Below are positions 48,801-60,485 of a DNA stretch of 64,000 bases, in pieces. The notes beneath the pieces were generated by a model. That model made no database searches. It was not told where the DNA came from and saw nothing but the letters and a program-made list of their open reading frames with translations. The DNA is from Neospora caninum Liverpool (Eukaryota > Apicomplexa > Conoidasida > Eucoccidiorida > Sarcocystidae). A program made the translations under genes and the position numbers. Each line of letters begins with the position of its first letter. Positions within the stretch are counted from its first letter, which is position 1. The stretch is from the NCBI RefSeq assembly GCF_000208865.1, contig NC_018387.1, forward strand, positions 2,027,120 to 2,091,119, in the 5' to 3' direction.

Positions 48801-48822
48801 AAGCTCTGACGCCGCCCCTCAT
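36870..48822 (-). CDS. RON6: rhoptry neck protein RON6 candidate: repeat-rich, cysteine-rich C-terminus
   Basis: Ten exons on the minus strand: 48600-48822, 41773-48095, 40809-41096, 40054-40234, 39626 to about 39819 (or up to 39966), 39032-39112, 38658-38720, 38063-38240, 37651-37943 and 36870-37058. All other phases match; total is about 2670 residues. Exon 1 encodes a signal peptide (LVLPLLLVFSKPAFLFSLLL). Exon 2 encodes an acidic region, 8-residue KSDAGDKS repeats (about 395-467), then four 30-residue repeat families (about 632-2055). Exon 3 is helical (QLEEATEMAGKLTHHLQ). Exons 4-10 hold about 16 cysteines (ADCNPAACDNKP; EATCTPACDFS; NYKLCMLQYW). Known: RON6 is a rhoptry-neck protein whose Plasmodium homologue has repeats and a distinctive C-terminal Cys-rich domain. 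The name follows from that layout plus recalled linkage to aspartyl aminopeptidase; other repeat-bearing secretory proteins are possible. Confidence 0.75.
41239..41262. repeat. CATA tetranucleotide microsatellite in RON6 intron 2
   Basis: A short run of CATA units inside the intron between RON6 exons 2 and 3. Confidence 0.7.
42152..44159 (-). repeat. about 22 tandem 90-bp repeats (family A, His/Glu-rich) in RON6 exon 2
   Basis: Each 90-bp unit encodes 30 residues built on ASVHAHDGAEGQ, a variable triplet-like part (HDGE, HEGG or REGE), then HEHASGEKEHEAGE. Neighbouring units differ at only a few fixed sites, mainly c/a in the Glu/Asp codon, aagc/acgc and gtc/ttc positions. Units at both edges are more degenerate, as expected for an array that recombines in its centre. 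The sequence is His-, Glu-, Asp- and Gly-rich and probably disordered. Confidence 0.95.
44371..45330 (-). repeat. about 11 tandem 90-bp repeats (family B) in RON6 exon 2
   Basis: The 30-residue unit reads DATPTAHHDDIAQNNGGEP followed by SGGNEGEPRGS. Variation is limited to I/D after HHDD, Q/L, and E/D or E/G near the end. The last unit (toward the C-terminus) diverges into ESAPANQGDTG. Confidence 0.93.
45331..45780 (-). repeat. five tandem 90-bp repeats (family C) in RON6 exon 2
   Basis: The 30-residue unit contains GNDATPTASHGDNAEINGG then ASWTGNEGETG. It shares the DATPTA core with family B and the GETG start with family D, so it looks like a bridge between them. Confidence 0.93.
45781..46430 (-). 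repeat. seven nearly identical 90-bp repeats (family D) in RON6 exon 2
   Basis: The 30-residue unit is GETGEIEARPATRHHEHAH followed by DTGADSALGHP. The units look identical at DNA level apart from a change near 46381 (ttcatgg to ctcatgg). Near-identity points to very recent amplification or homogenisation. Confidence 0.95.
46917..47130 (-). repeat. 24-bp repeats encoding KSDAGDKS in RON6 exon 2
   Basis: About eight to nine units of 24 bp encode the 8-residue motif DKSKSDAG, rich in Lys, Ser and Asp, N-terminal to the 30-residue arrays. Confidence 0.92.
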
Positions 48823-51800
48823 TTTCTTCTTCTTTTCTATCGATAACGACGGGAGAGCCTCACGTCCAGCTTCTGGCTCGAAGCCATCGCCGAGGAAAAA
48901 GCTGGCGGAATGCGCACAGTCTACAACTTGAGAGGACGCGTGGGGACAAAAAAGTGGAACGAAAAAACAGAAACGATTCCCCTCTGGGTTATGATTGGGA
49001 AAAAGGACCCAACAAAGACCAGCTGCCGAGCAGCCTACGGCTCCTCACGTCTCCGGAAGCGTCAAGAGACACGGTGCACGGCAAACAATCGACGGACGTG
49101 AGGGCGAATGTGAGTCGGGATAAGCAGCAGAAACAGACGCCGAGAAAGAAGGTGTGGAGGAACTTGCTAGGTTCCGTGCAGAAAGAAGACGTCCCCTTCT
49201 TTTTTTGCCTGGGAAAGCGCGCTCACAGCAGAGCCGCTCGTCGCGACATAGTCTTTTCGACCCGAGGCCAGTGAGACCGATGAAGCCCACGTGCACTTCG
49301 CGTGCCCGATCGGCATTCGTTCCCAATTTCGCAAGGGACGTTTGTAGAGGATGAGAACCTTTGGCCGAGAGAAGCGCAAAACGGCGAATACGGGTTTTCT
49401 TTCCGCGAAGAGGACTGCCCAGACAGGACGGCGGCCGCCGCATCTGGCCCTAGCTCGCCGTGTCTTGCGGAACACGAGCACGCGGAAAACGTCACCCGTT
49501 CGCTGACAAAAGCAGCTCTTCCGGAGACTTTTTGGGCCCTAGAAGGCCGAGACAGATCTAGAGAGAACGCGTCTTCCCCGCGCTCTCTCGGAGCCCGTAG
49601 ACCACCAAAAATCGGCACGCCGGCCTACTCAGGCGCCAATTGTCCAGGCGGGAAAAGTGGGGGAAAGACATAGCGGCGGCGACAGACGGACTGGATAAAC
49701 AAGTAGAAACCGCGTGTACACCAGCCCCACCAAAGAAGCAAGAAGTGTCTCGAGGTCAAGGGTGACAACCAAAAGCGACGTTCGCTTTTTCCTAGTCGCT
49801 GTGTCCTTTGTCCGGGAGTCTCGGAGCCGGTCCGCAATGACAACGCGCGGGTCTGAGTAGCTACGCAGCGCCGAGGGTGGCCACGTAAAGCGCTCGAGTG
49901 AGCTGTCAAACCGGGGCTGGAAAGAAAAACGACGAAGCGCTTTGCGCAAGAAACGAGCAAGAAAAGAAAACCGATTGCGAGGCAAACATCCCAGTTCTTT
50001 TCCACAAAAAACCGAAAGGAAGAGTGTCATCTACGTCGCTGTCGGGGTCCGGGCAAGAGCGGTAGCCAAATCCCGTGGCAGCTTCCCTAGCAGCTGGTCT
50101 ACACGCGCGTCGTGTCTTCTATCATCCCTTTGTTGCGCCCGGTGGAAAGCTAGTTGTACGCTCATCTCTCTGTGCACCTTTTATTCATCACTTGCCGATA
50201 TCATCCAAGTGGAAATTTTTACTGGGTGCCAACCTTTTTTTGCAAGCAGAAATTCCCAAGCGAGCCTGAGTGTTTGACGCGGATAAGGAGCAACTTATGC
50301 GTCAGGGCTGGGGAAAATGGAAGACACAGAACAAATTTATATGGCGCCGTTGCAGCTCGCCGTCTTTTTCCCCACAGACAGGCGCTTTCACAATCCAACT
50401 GGTTGTCCGCCTAATATGCCCAAGACACGCGTAACTGTTCTCCAGGCACACATTTGGAAAAAAACGCACAAAGCCACTGCAGGCGATCAAACTGGAACGG
50501 AGCAGACAACGATGCTCTCCGTGAACGCAGCGTCTGTCGGCCAGCCGCGTCGCTCCGCAGGCAGCCATGGAAAATTTTGTTTGCCGAGCCAGATATCTTC
50601 GTTTGTGTGGGTCAAAGCGAGCGGAGAGTCTTTCATCTGGCCTCCCTCGGTTGGAAGTTCTGTTTTTCGAGTCGCTGAAATCTCTTCAGACAACACGGTA
50701 GACCGGATTTCTCGAACTGCGTAGTCCACCTTGCTGGTTGTTCCTCCCGGATCCCCCCCCCCCGGAGACCGAAACGAACAGAGACTTTTACACTGGTAGG
50801 TAGGGCAGTGAAAGGAAGCGTACGAGACATAGTGCTTTCTGTTTGTTCCGATTCTGAGACATGTACCAGGCTGTCAGACTCCTTCACACTCACGATACGG
50901 TTGCCAATAGCGAATCTGCAGGGCTGCTCCGGCGCCGCCGTGCCTGCACAACAGAGAAGTCGGTACTTAACCGCAGGCACGGTGAGTACGCAGGGGGAAC
51001 ACTTTGCGTTCTGATTCCTGGCGTGTGAGGTGTATGTTGTAGCACATGTGTTGTGGGCCGTGGCTGGCAACAAAGTCGTGTTTTCCAGACGGTCCCGACG
51101 AGGCTTTTGGGGCCACCACAACGCTGTGCGGTCTCCCAGGTGCGAAGCGACACTTGATCCGGTCTTCGATCTGGGAAAAGAGTTGCTTACCGTAATCGGA
51201 AATGCAACTTACTATGAAGCAGCCGTTGCAGATGTTTCTAGCAACACCAAACTGGTTTCTGCAGGTACAAATGAAACCCCTTTGCTTCAAGGATGTTTGA
51301 CACCGAAATTGTCAGAGGAAAATGAGCCTGCATGTGCCTTTGTCCCGCCGAAAGTTTCCCTAGAGGAGACTGCAAACCCTTCTGTTGTCGGTCTACGAAG
51401 AGTGATGAAGTTACGAATGCACGCGGCGGCAGTCGCGACCTTCAATGAGCACACAGCGACAGCGCTCTTGCTGCCTGCTGCCACGTCTTGCAACGGTCCT
51501 GTATCCGACAGCCTCGCGGCGTCTGGCCGGAAGAAGCAAGTGGGCTTTAAGCTTTCTTCTTGCTCCTTTAGTCAACTTGAAGAAAAGAATTGATCTCGAC
51601 ACGCTCCGTCCTCCAAACGGGACCAGTGGGATTAGTGTGGTGGTCTGTCAAGCAACGGACTACGAACTTGCTACAGCACGTAGTACGTGCGCTACATAGA
51701 ACTGTGCATCACTCCTGTACGACGGCAGAGGACTCCCAGTGCATTAGCCACGCTATTCTGCACGAGATTTAGCATGAACGTCTGCATCTCAGAGACATGA

Positions 51801-52738
51801 AGGCTGCTGTTCTGGCCACAGAAGCCGAAAAACACGCTGGCGAACGCCGCTGTTACGGTGTGCGTGTGAGGCGTGTTGCTACTGGCAGTATGCAGATTAA
51901 CGCTTTTCTGTAGTCGCATATGAAAACGTGAATGTCATTTTGTGTGCCGGGAAATGCAAGAAATACACAAAAATGGAGATGGTCTGTGCACTACAGGCAG
52001 TTCCCCGGTGTGCTTCCGGCTGACGGTGTCGGCCATGCCGGTTGAATGTCGACGAAGGACGGAAAGGGTCATTCGTTCCTCCCATCAGGAAAGCTGGAGT
52101 CGAAAGGATCGTGAACATCGCGAAGGACTCCTCCTCTTTACGATAAAATGCGCCTTTCTGTCTAAATGGAAATGGTCCGCTGCCGTTCACTGCCTGCCGG
52201 TCTCCACGTTGCGTGCCTGGGCTCGGTTTGCGCATGCATGTAGGTTGAAGAAGAGAGTGCTCTGGTCAGGCGGGAATGGCGAGGGTTTTCCACTGATCGC
52301 GAATCACGCAAACGGATGTTTTTGCGACGGGTACCACTTTCTCCTGTTAATTTTGTGCACCCGCGTTCACATGTTCGAATATCGGTGCGCAGAAGAAGTC
52401 TCCGGCGCTGTCTAGGCGGACTGACGAGTCACCAGCCAGCAGCAATAGCGTGCTGTTTGCCGAGGCTCATTTGGACCCCCCTCCGTCTTGCGGTGTTCCA
52501 CCGGGGCTTCTGATTTTCTCTACACGAGAGCACATCTCACCGTTGCGCATCTCTTTTCTCAAAGAGTGCGCCATTCCTCCTTTCACCGCCGCGTTTGTTG
52601 TTCTGAGTTGTGCTTTTCCTCTCCGGTTTTTTCCTGCAGTGCCCTCGTTTTTCCCCTCTACTAGCATTCCTTCTATTTGCCCCGTATTCGCCTTCGTGAT
52701 TTTCCCTGGCCTTCTGCATTTCCCTGAAGCTCACAACA
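48823..52738. other. divergent intergenic region between RON6 and aspartyl aminopeptidase
   Basis: About 3.9 kb. It should hold the RON6 promoter (minus) near 48823 and the aminopeptidase promoter near 52700. A GCATGCA lies at 52232-52238. A C11 run lies near 50753-50763. One open frame (51030-51593 plus, 187 codons) has a mixed composition but no recognised domain, so it is not called. Confidence 0.5.
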
Positions 52739-55700
52739 ATGTTGAGTGCAAGCAGTGCAGCCGCCGCTGCACTTCTTGAAGGCGGCAGAAAATACGGCGC
52801 CAATTTTCTCTCGTTTGTCAACGAGACAGGCTCACCCTATCACTCAGTTCTCGCAGTTCAACGAAGGCTACTAGCCAGCGGCTTTTCTCAGCTGGATGAA
52901 AGGTGAGACGAAACACCGAGGACAAAGGAGAGAGAAGAGACGAAGGCAGAGTGCGACGGCATGAAAAACAGGCCTGAAAGAACGTGGCAAGCACACGCGG
53001 GCCGTCTTTGCTTTGCTGGCACAACGCTCGTGCCGACTCGGCGCGAAGACTGAAAGCGAAGAGGTGACAGGAATAACGAGAGGCTGGAGATGACTTGCAG
53101 TGTGTGCATTCGTGTCCCCTCTCTTTTTGTCTCTCGCCCTTCTCGTTCCACGGCCACCGAGGCAGGTTCGCTCATTGTCTCTCTCTTTCTATCTCAGAGA
53201 GAAGTGGGATCTGCGCCTCGGAGGAAAGTACTTTGTGACCCGCAATCAGTCGTGCATCGCCGCGTTCGTCATCGGTAAGGGACGAACTCACGAAAATGTT
53301 TCATACGCTCGCTTTTTCGCCTGTCTGAAGAGTCGAGAGTACTCCCCTGAAATACCGCATAAGGCCGCTCCTTTGCGCTCGTGTGCTGCCTCTTTCTCGA
53401 CTCTGTGAGGCTGTTCTCAACTGAATGCGCTCGTGTGAGGACCGCCTTTTGCAACACCACATAAACACAAGACAGCAAATATATATATATATATATACGT
53501 CTGTGTATGTTTTTGTAGATGCAGTCAGGCTGTATATGTAGATTCCCATGTGTCAGTGGAGGACTGGTGCTCGAAGCGTCTTTCCTACGTTTCCGCCACC
53601 AAGAGCATTAGAGTCGTCAGGTATGCCTCTGCCTGGTTGGGCTCTCTCTTCCAAGGTGTATAGGTCCCGGCGCCATCGCGGACGTTCGGGAAGTCTCGCA
53701 GCTCAGGCCGAGGACGGCAAACACCGGGCCAGCTCTCGTTTTGCTTTTCCCGTTGCTCGCAGGCGAAAAGTTCAAAGCCACCAGCGGAGGTTTCACAATC
53801 GTTGCGGCCCACACAGACTCTCCCTGTCTGCGTCTCCGTCCTAACAGCAACGTGAAGAAGGAAGGCATTCAACAGGTAAACGTTGGGGCTCTTGAGAGTT
53901 GGCCATGATCCGGCGTGTTGCCCCGTTTCGCCTTTCCTTCCGCTCGCGAAAGATCCGGTTTGGGGTCGCATTTTTGACCTAGCCGTCGAGGTAGAGACAC
54001 TCTCCTGCGATGCAGATGATTTTGGTTTTCGCCCTGTGGAGGTGCGTCTTCTCTCACGCGCACAACGTTGTGGTGCTTGTTCGGGAGGAGGTCGGCCACC
54101 CTATGACTCGCACGACTGTATGAACGTATCGAGACTCCAGCTCGGTTCTTTTTCACTTCCGCTCGATTCCGGGGCTCTTTACCCCCTCTTCTAGCGACTG
54201 TCTCCCCACCGATCTCTTCCCAGGTCGGAGTCGAGTGCTACGGAGGCGGGCTGTGGCACACGTGGTTTGACCGAGGTTTAGGCGTCGCCGGGAAGGTTGT
54301 AGTGAAGGCAAAAGACGGTGAGCGCGAGACGACGGCGAGGGATGCAGACAGGAACTGAGTTGAAGTCACGACGTTCGCCTGCTTGCATCTGCCCGATGGG
54401 ACGCACGTTTGGTTCCGTCGGTTTCGAGTGATGCCCCCGCGCGAAGCAGGAACACGTCTGGCTGGTGCGTTCCTTTTCCCGCACTCGCGAGCTTATTCGT
54501 TTTTCCTTCGAATTCTCGCCCGCACATCCACGCAAGGAAACAGAACGACGCCCACCCTTCTGTGTTTCTCGCTTCGGAGTCAATGGGGGAAATCTCTCGT
54601 TCGATTTTGCATCTGCAGGGTCGGCGTTGACCGAGAAACTCATTCGCATAGATCGTCCGATCCTCGTCCTGCCGAATCTCGCCATTCACCTGCAGTCTGC
54701 AGAAGAAATTTCAGCCTTCAAAATCAACAAGGTACAGCTCCACGCTCTGAGTAGTTGTTTTCTCCCCTTATCTTATCTCTCTTTGGTGGGGGCGTAGGCG
54801 TTTCTGTGAACGCGTCGCCTTTCGCCTGCTTCCCGTTTTTTTCGAGTTCCTCAGTCCTGGCAGGATCTCGAGCTCTCTCGCCCCCTGTTTCTGCGTCTCC
54901 CTTCCGTCTGCCTCTCGTAGTTCCCACGGCCGTCTCCAGTTCGGCCGCTGTTTCCGGCCGCTGAATCTCGCTTCTCCTGCCAAGCGTCTCCGTCTCCCAC
55001 GTGTGTGGCGCTTCGATGGTGTGCGCAGGAAATCCACCTGCAACCCGTCCTTTGCACGGAGGTGTACAGACAGCTGCTGGCGGCGAACGAGAAGGACGCA
55101 ACAGGGGACGAGAAAAGGACCGACGAGGCAAACAGCGAAGCCGAAGTAAAAAACGCTTGCCCTCTCCTGAACAAGCGGAAGGACGAGCGCGCCGCTCCTC
55201 CGCTTCTCACTCTCATCGCAAAGTAGGACCATAACGGCGCCGTGTTTCTCCTTTCGGGGGGGGGGGGGGGTCTAGCGTCTACACCGTCTGGGGGAAACGA
55301 GCTGCATCCAAGCCTGTTGCTTCCTGTTTTTGCCTCTTCCTTTCCTCGCCTCTCTTGGTCGCCGTGCAAATTCGCTCTCCCTCGGGCTTGCTGATGCGTC
55401 GTCCACGCTTTTATGCCTTCTTTCGTTTCTTACAGCCTCTCAGCCGATGTACGCTTTTCGTCTGGTGGCCTGAGTCGACGGGCTTTCGTCACCACGTCTT
55501 CTGTTCTTTCGCGAGTTCGCCGCGTACCTTGCGTCTGTTCATGGGCTGTCCGCCGGAACGGGAACTCGCTATCCTGTTTTCACTTTGTGTGCTGCACAGG
55601 GAGTTGGAAGTCGAGATCCAAGATATCGTCGAGTGGGATCTGTGTCTCATGGACGCCACAGTACGTTTCGCGCATCGCTTCGGGGCGCTCCGGACCTCTT

Positions 55701-58314
55701 TTCATTCTCGCAAGAGCACGCCGCTTTTTTGTGTATCTTTATATCTGCATGTTTGGGGAGAGATGTGGTAGACGTGCATCTCCTTCCCCCGAGCCGCAGT
55801 CAGTCGCGGTTTCGTGTCCTGTGAACTGTGCAGCTTTCTTCGCTTTGTTGGACGCCCACGTCTCTGAGTCCACAAACCACACCCACTGGCGGGCGTCTGC
55901 TCCGCATTTGCAGGCTGCTACGTTCCTCGAAGTCGAACCCACTTGCGCTAGGCGTGCAGTCCCTCACTGCGAATACACATACACACATACACACATTCAA
56001 ATACGTGTACACGCACTTCGCCGACCACACCTACCGTATTTCGTCTAACTTGCCTCTGCGTTTTTTCAGCCTGGCAGGTTTTGCGGTGTCCACGAAGAGT
56101 TCGTTGAATCCCCGCGCTTAGACAACTTGGGATCGACATGGGCTGCGTTCTCTGCCTTGCTGGAGTGCGGCAGTCCCCACCCTGAAGAGATTTCGATGGC
56201 GGTTGGCTTCGATCACGAAGAAATCGGCAGTGAAAGCTACACAGGCGCGGGATCCAGCGTCTTGATGGTGAGCCGAAGGCAAGCCGTGGCCAACGTGGCG
56301 GAGGCAGGCTCGTTCGCGTCGCGTTTCTCTCTCCTTGATTCGAAGCTGTTTTCTTCTGGCGGTTGGGGGGGGGGGGGGGGGGGCTCTGTGGTTCCACGTT
56401 TTGATCTATGGAAATTCGTTTTCGGTCGCTGATTTCCTCCCGCTTCCCCGCGTCGGGCTGGTGCTCTTTCTTTCTATCGCACCTCAGGTTTGGCGTTGCC
56501 GTCGAGCTTGGAACGAACAAAAAACTGTCTCACCGTCATGTCTCTCTCTCTCTTACCTCGGCTTTTCTGCATTCTGAGGTCTCCCAGTTTCTGCGCCGTC
56601 TCTCCGCAACACTGTCTCGTCGCTCCTCCATATCCACCTCGTTCTGTGGCGCGCCTTCCCCCTGTCTTTGTCTCTCCCGGCGTATTTTCGGTTCTCTCCG
56701 GTGTCTTCATCCAAACACAGCAGTGTCACTCTGTCTCTTTTCTGCAGGTGTGGATGGAGCGCATCGCACAGGCTCTTTCCGTCGGGGACACATATCCTCA
56801 AATCCTTTCCCGCTCGTTCCTCGTCAGCTCCGTGAGTCGGCCGCTTGCTCGGTGTCCCTTCTTCCGTTTTTGGAGGTATTGCCTCTTGTATTTTACGCGG
56901 TTGCTCCTGGCGGGCGTCGCTCGCGGGCCCCACAGCCTCTTTTCCTGCTCGGTGCTCCTTTTCGTCGTCCACCTTCTGTCTGTCTCCCTTTGGTGCTCGT
57001 CTCTTTTCGCCTCGGCGGCTGCCTCTGTCTTTTCCTCTTAGCTTCGTCGCTCTGCCCCGCCTTCCTTTTCCCTTTCCAGGATATGGCGCATGGCGTCCAT
57101 CCGAATTATGCTGATCGCCACCAGGGCCAAAACAAACCCCTGATGCAGCAAGTAAGACGAACAGCATTTTAGGAAATGCTCGCCTCCACCCATATATATA
57201 TATATATATATATATGTGTAGAGAGAGAGAGAGAGGACAACACTCATACCCGCTCAGATGGTTTGTAGAATCTGCCCCGTGTTTTGTCCCGGCCGTTTCC
57301 GGGTTGGTTTGTGCTGTCTCTTGGCTCTGCTTGCTTCTCCTTGTCCTTCCGCTGACCTCTTGCGTGGCTTGTCGCTCCTTGCTCCCCTTTTGTTCCCTCC
57401 CAGGGCGTCGTCATCAAAGAAAATGCCAACCAAAGATACGCGACGAATGCGGCGTCGATGGCTCTCACGCGCGCAGTTGCTGAGAGAGGCCAGGTGCCCA
57501 TGCAGCTGTTCACAGTCAAGAACGACTCGAGATGCGGCAGCACTGTGGGCCCGATTCTCAGCGCGCGCCTCGGTACGTGGAAGGAAAAGAGGCCACTTGC
57601 CACATGCTCTGGATATATATATATATATATATATATATACGTGTATATGTATGTACAAGCAAGGCATGTGTTTGCTTCCACAGATGTATGTAAATTTTGC
57701 CACGTTTTTAGGTGTGCATTTCGAGTGTTGCTGTGCCGCCGTGCCACAATGCGGTTCAGGTGTCCGGACAATCGACATCGGCATTCCCCAGTGGGCGATG
57801 CACTCTTGCAGAGAAACGTGCGGCATTCTGGACCTCTTCGCACTTCAGTTGCTTCTTAAGGTGAGGCGAAAGTGAGAAAGCAGTCCTTCTCGGCTGCATG
57901 CCTTCAACGGCTGCACAGCCTGCCTATTGACTTAAAAGGGCCATCGGGGAAGAGTGCGTCGCCGAGGTCGTCTTCGGCAGTTTGAATACAGCCGTTTTGT
58001 AAACTGGAAATGCGTCGAGCAAGGCTGTAGGGGACGATTCGAGCCGAGAGTGAGACAAGGCATAGATCAGTTTTATATGAATGGGTTCGGAGCAGGACCA
58101 GGGCAGACTGGAAGAAACATCAGATCAAGACGAAAGCCAGAGACGTGTCACGCGAGCGTTCGTGTGTGCAACTTCACTCTCAGTTTGCAGTGCGCCGTTT
58201 TCTTGCGCTGGGGCGTACGATGTAGAGCTCGATTTGTTTTTTTGTTTCCTGTTGGACTTTCAGGAATTCTTCGCGTCGTTCCGCTCGATTGACACCAACT
58301 ACGAGAGCATCTAA
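52739..58314 (+). CDS. AAP: aspartyl aminopeptidase, M18 family
   Basis: Thirteen exons, 52739-52902, 53198-53274, 53763-53875, 54224-54317, 54619-54731, 55029-55222, 55600-55660, 56070-56267, 56748-56831, 57080-57151, 57404-57572, 57760-57860 and 58264-58314, all in matching phase, give 496 residues, normal for the family. It removes N-terminal Asp or Glu from peptides using two metal ions and forms a large multimer in the cytosol. Family motifs are all present: [13 protein letters not shown] (metal His), [12 protein letters not shown] (metal Asp), [10 protein letters not shown] (catalytic and metal Glu pair), [10 protein letters not shown] (metal Asp) and [11 protein letters not shown] (metal His; the usual MHSIRE has Cys for Ile here). 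No signal peptide is seen. Exon 12 was started at 57760 because that restores [11 protein letters not shown]; an upstream acceptor near 57712 would insert a Cys-rich stretch. The introns hold AT microsatellites and G runs. Confidence 0.95.
53479..53497. repeat. AT microsatellite in aminopeptidase intron 2
   Basis: Alternating A/T run inside the intron between exons 2 and 3. Confidence 0.85.
55256..55270. repeat. poly-G run (15) in aminopeptidase intron 6
   Basis: G15 homopolymer just after the exon 6 donor. Confidence 0.88.
56365..56383. repeat. poly-G run (19) in aminopeptidase intron 8
   Basis: G19 homopolymer in the intron between exons 8 and 9, on the coding strand, so the pre-mRNA carries it as G; this could favour G-quadruplex formation. 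Confidence 0.88.
57192..57215. repeat. AT microsatellite followed by GA tract in aminopeptidase intron 10
   Basis: Alternating A/T directly followed by a short GA repeat, in the intron between exons 10 and 11. Confidence 0.87.
57613..57638. repeat. AT microsatellite in aminopeptidase intron 11
   Basis: About 13 AT units inside the intron between exons 11 and 12. Confidence 0.87.
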
Positions 58315-59921
58315 CCTCCTCTGAGTTTCCGGCGCTTCTTGGTTTTCGCATTCTGTTTCTTCCCGTCTTTTTCATCTGCTGTCGCCAGTCACTCGCGCTG
58401 GCTTCTAGAGACTCTTGCGTGGTCAAAGGGAACAGTCTTCGTTTGGTGTCTCCCACTGCCGCCTTGTGCTCCTCTGTCTCGGGCACTTCGGGAAGAGATA
58501 AACAGCTAATTCGACGGCGGAGAAGAAAGGATGACTCTTACAGTGCTCGTGGATTCGCGAGATGGCCGTATGCGGACTCTGTCGACTTCCTTCTCTCGCG
58601 CTGTTTTTTGCCGTACACACGTTTTTTCCACAGGGCCTTTACTTCTGGCCGGTGGCGCGGATTCTCTTATGTTTATCGCTAGCAAGTACACTCCTTCATG
58701 TCTTGCCTTTAGTTTTTTCTTTTGCCTTCCTCCATGCGTTTCTGTTGTTCATGCGCAACAGAGAGACGGGACGAAGTAGCCGTTACACCACATTTTCCTT
58801 CGCAGACTTTGCCGCAGAGAGGGGGGAACACTCTACAGGAAACCGCTTCCGTCCTCTGTTCCAACTGTTCTTTCCGCCACTGCGGCAGCCCACATGCCCT
58901 TGCGTTAAAACACGTTAGATCTCGGAAGAAACAGAAAACACAAGTCCTGTTACACGTGATTGACTCGCTGAGAAGCCGGGCACCGCACAGAGTTGCGCCA
59001 CCATTCAGGCAAAGGCACCGATCGCCGAACGGTATCCACTTCTGACATCGGCAGATATCAGCTTTCTGACGTGTTTCAGGGTTCCAAAAGGCAAGGCCAG
59101 TTAACGGAGAAAGCGTATGCAGTGGTGACAAACACACATGTGCGAACTCCCACATCGGACGTGAAACTACATAAGCCTTGGCGCTAGGCGCCATGTCGGA
59201 TCGCCCGTTGAGAGTCCGAGCGACGGCTTCCGCGGTGGATCGAATGCTTCGGAGCCTCCGACGCTGTGCGCCTCTGCAGCCATACACAAGTATAAAAACT
59301 GCCTGTATACCTGTCTGTAGATGTGGGACCATTTGGTACGTGTGCCTGTCCATCCCACAGTGAGCGTCTAGACGGCCACACAGACCGGGCTTCAGTCCTT
59401 GCGCGCCTGCCTCGTTAGCAGACTATCGAGCAAGAAAAGATAAGACGTTTCGGGTTGGTGCCCTAAATAGAGGAAGGGGATGGGAAGAGGCCAACGTCCT
59501 TTCCGCTGGTGAAACGAGACTGTTAGACGCTAGACTTGCGTTTCGTCGAAAACTCGGCATCTGTCGAGGCGTTGATCACAGGGCGACAATGCGCCTCACT
59601 CAACTGGGTTGCAGTGTCGGGCGAGAATTCGTGGACATCGAAGGACACTATGACGAACAAAACCGCAATGACACGAGAAATGAACAGACGTTCCTACAAG
59701 AAACATCAAACCGTGACAGGGCGGGAAAGGCGCTAAAGTCGGTCATTCTTTCCGTCTCCTTCGACCAGCGGGAACTCACCTAGATCTCTGGACCGCCCCT
59801 TGAAAAAAAAGGTATGCGTTGCTTTTCGTACTCCGTTTCCTTTCCTTCGGTAGTTTGCGTACTAGATCAAGATCACATATAGGGTCGGCAGGCTCGACAC
59901 TACAACCGCATCGTCCGCACT
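58315..59921. other. intergenic region 3' of aminopeptidase
   Basis: It holds the aminopeptidase 3' UTR. Overlapping frames such as 58709-59353 minus show no domain or splice support. I see no gene or RNA. Confidence 0.45.
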
Positions 59922-60485
59922 CTAACCTGGGTCACCTGGATACGCGATACCCGCCAAGCTCGCCGTTTCGTTTTCCAATGCCTTCTTGAGACACACCACA
60001 CTGAGGCTTTGCGCATAGGCGGTTGTGCGAACGGATTCGCTGTGACAAGATTCGTCGTCACAGTTTCCGTTTGAAAAAACACCATCAATGACATGGAAAC
60101 CTTCCCGTTCGGCTGAACGGAAGAAAAAACCAAATATAGACTCGCATTCAGTTTCGCGAGCGGCACAGCGGAGAGACACAGGAAACGGCGTTTTGCGTTC
60201 CAAAAAGCCTTTGTCATCGATGTGTGGTTCTCCGTGGGGGCAAATTGCAGAACAAAGCGTTACCTTTGGGAGCGTGAAACTTTCAGTTCCCAGTGTATTC
60301 CCCGTAGGACGATGCCGTAAAGAAGAACAAAGAGAGAGGCTAGAGCCGTGGACGAGAAGAGCAAGGTAGGCAGCAAATACGAGGACGCGAGAGAAAAGAC
60401 AGACCGAAGGCAGCGTTAACAAGTGACTAACACGTATGACAGTGGATGAACCTGGAAGGGCAGATGAAAGAAGAGGAGGAAACAT
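59922..60485 (-). CDS. possible small secreted cysteine-containing protein
   Basis: An ATG-initiated frame of 187 codons. Residues about 31-46 (FSRVLVFAAYLALLVHG) are hydrophobic and could be a signal peptide. Downstream the frame has seven cysteines in pairs (TLCSAICPHGE; RCAARETEC; NCDDESC; VVCLKK) with balanced charge, better than most chance frames here. An excellent acceptor-like sequence (TTTCATCTGCCCTTCCAG) lies inside the first codons, so the true 5' end may be an upstream exon and the ATG at 60485 intronic. A GTAACG donor-like site lies after TLPK. No family is recognised. It may be a chance frame. Confidence 0.33.
   Translation of the reverse strand: MFPPLLSSALPGSSTVIRVSHLLTLPSVCLFSRVLVFAAYLALLVHGSSLSLCSSLRHRPTGNTLGTESFTLPKVTLCSAICPHGEPHIDDKGFLERKTPFPVSLRCAARETECESIFGFFFRSAEREGFHVIDGVFSNGNCDDESCHSESVRTTAYAQSLSVVCLKKALENETASLAGIAYPGDPG

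Noticed and set aside
51030..51593. 187-codon plus-strand frame between RON6 and the aminopeptidase
   Set aside because: Composition is passable, but the start is weak, there is no signal peptide or domain and no flanking exon. It could be re-opened by RNA evidence.
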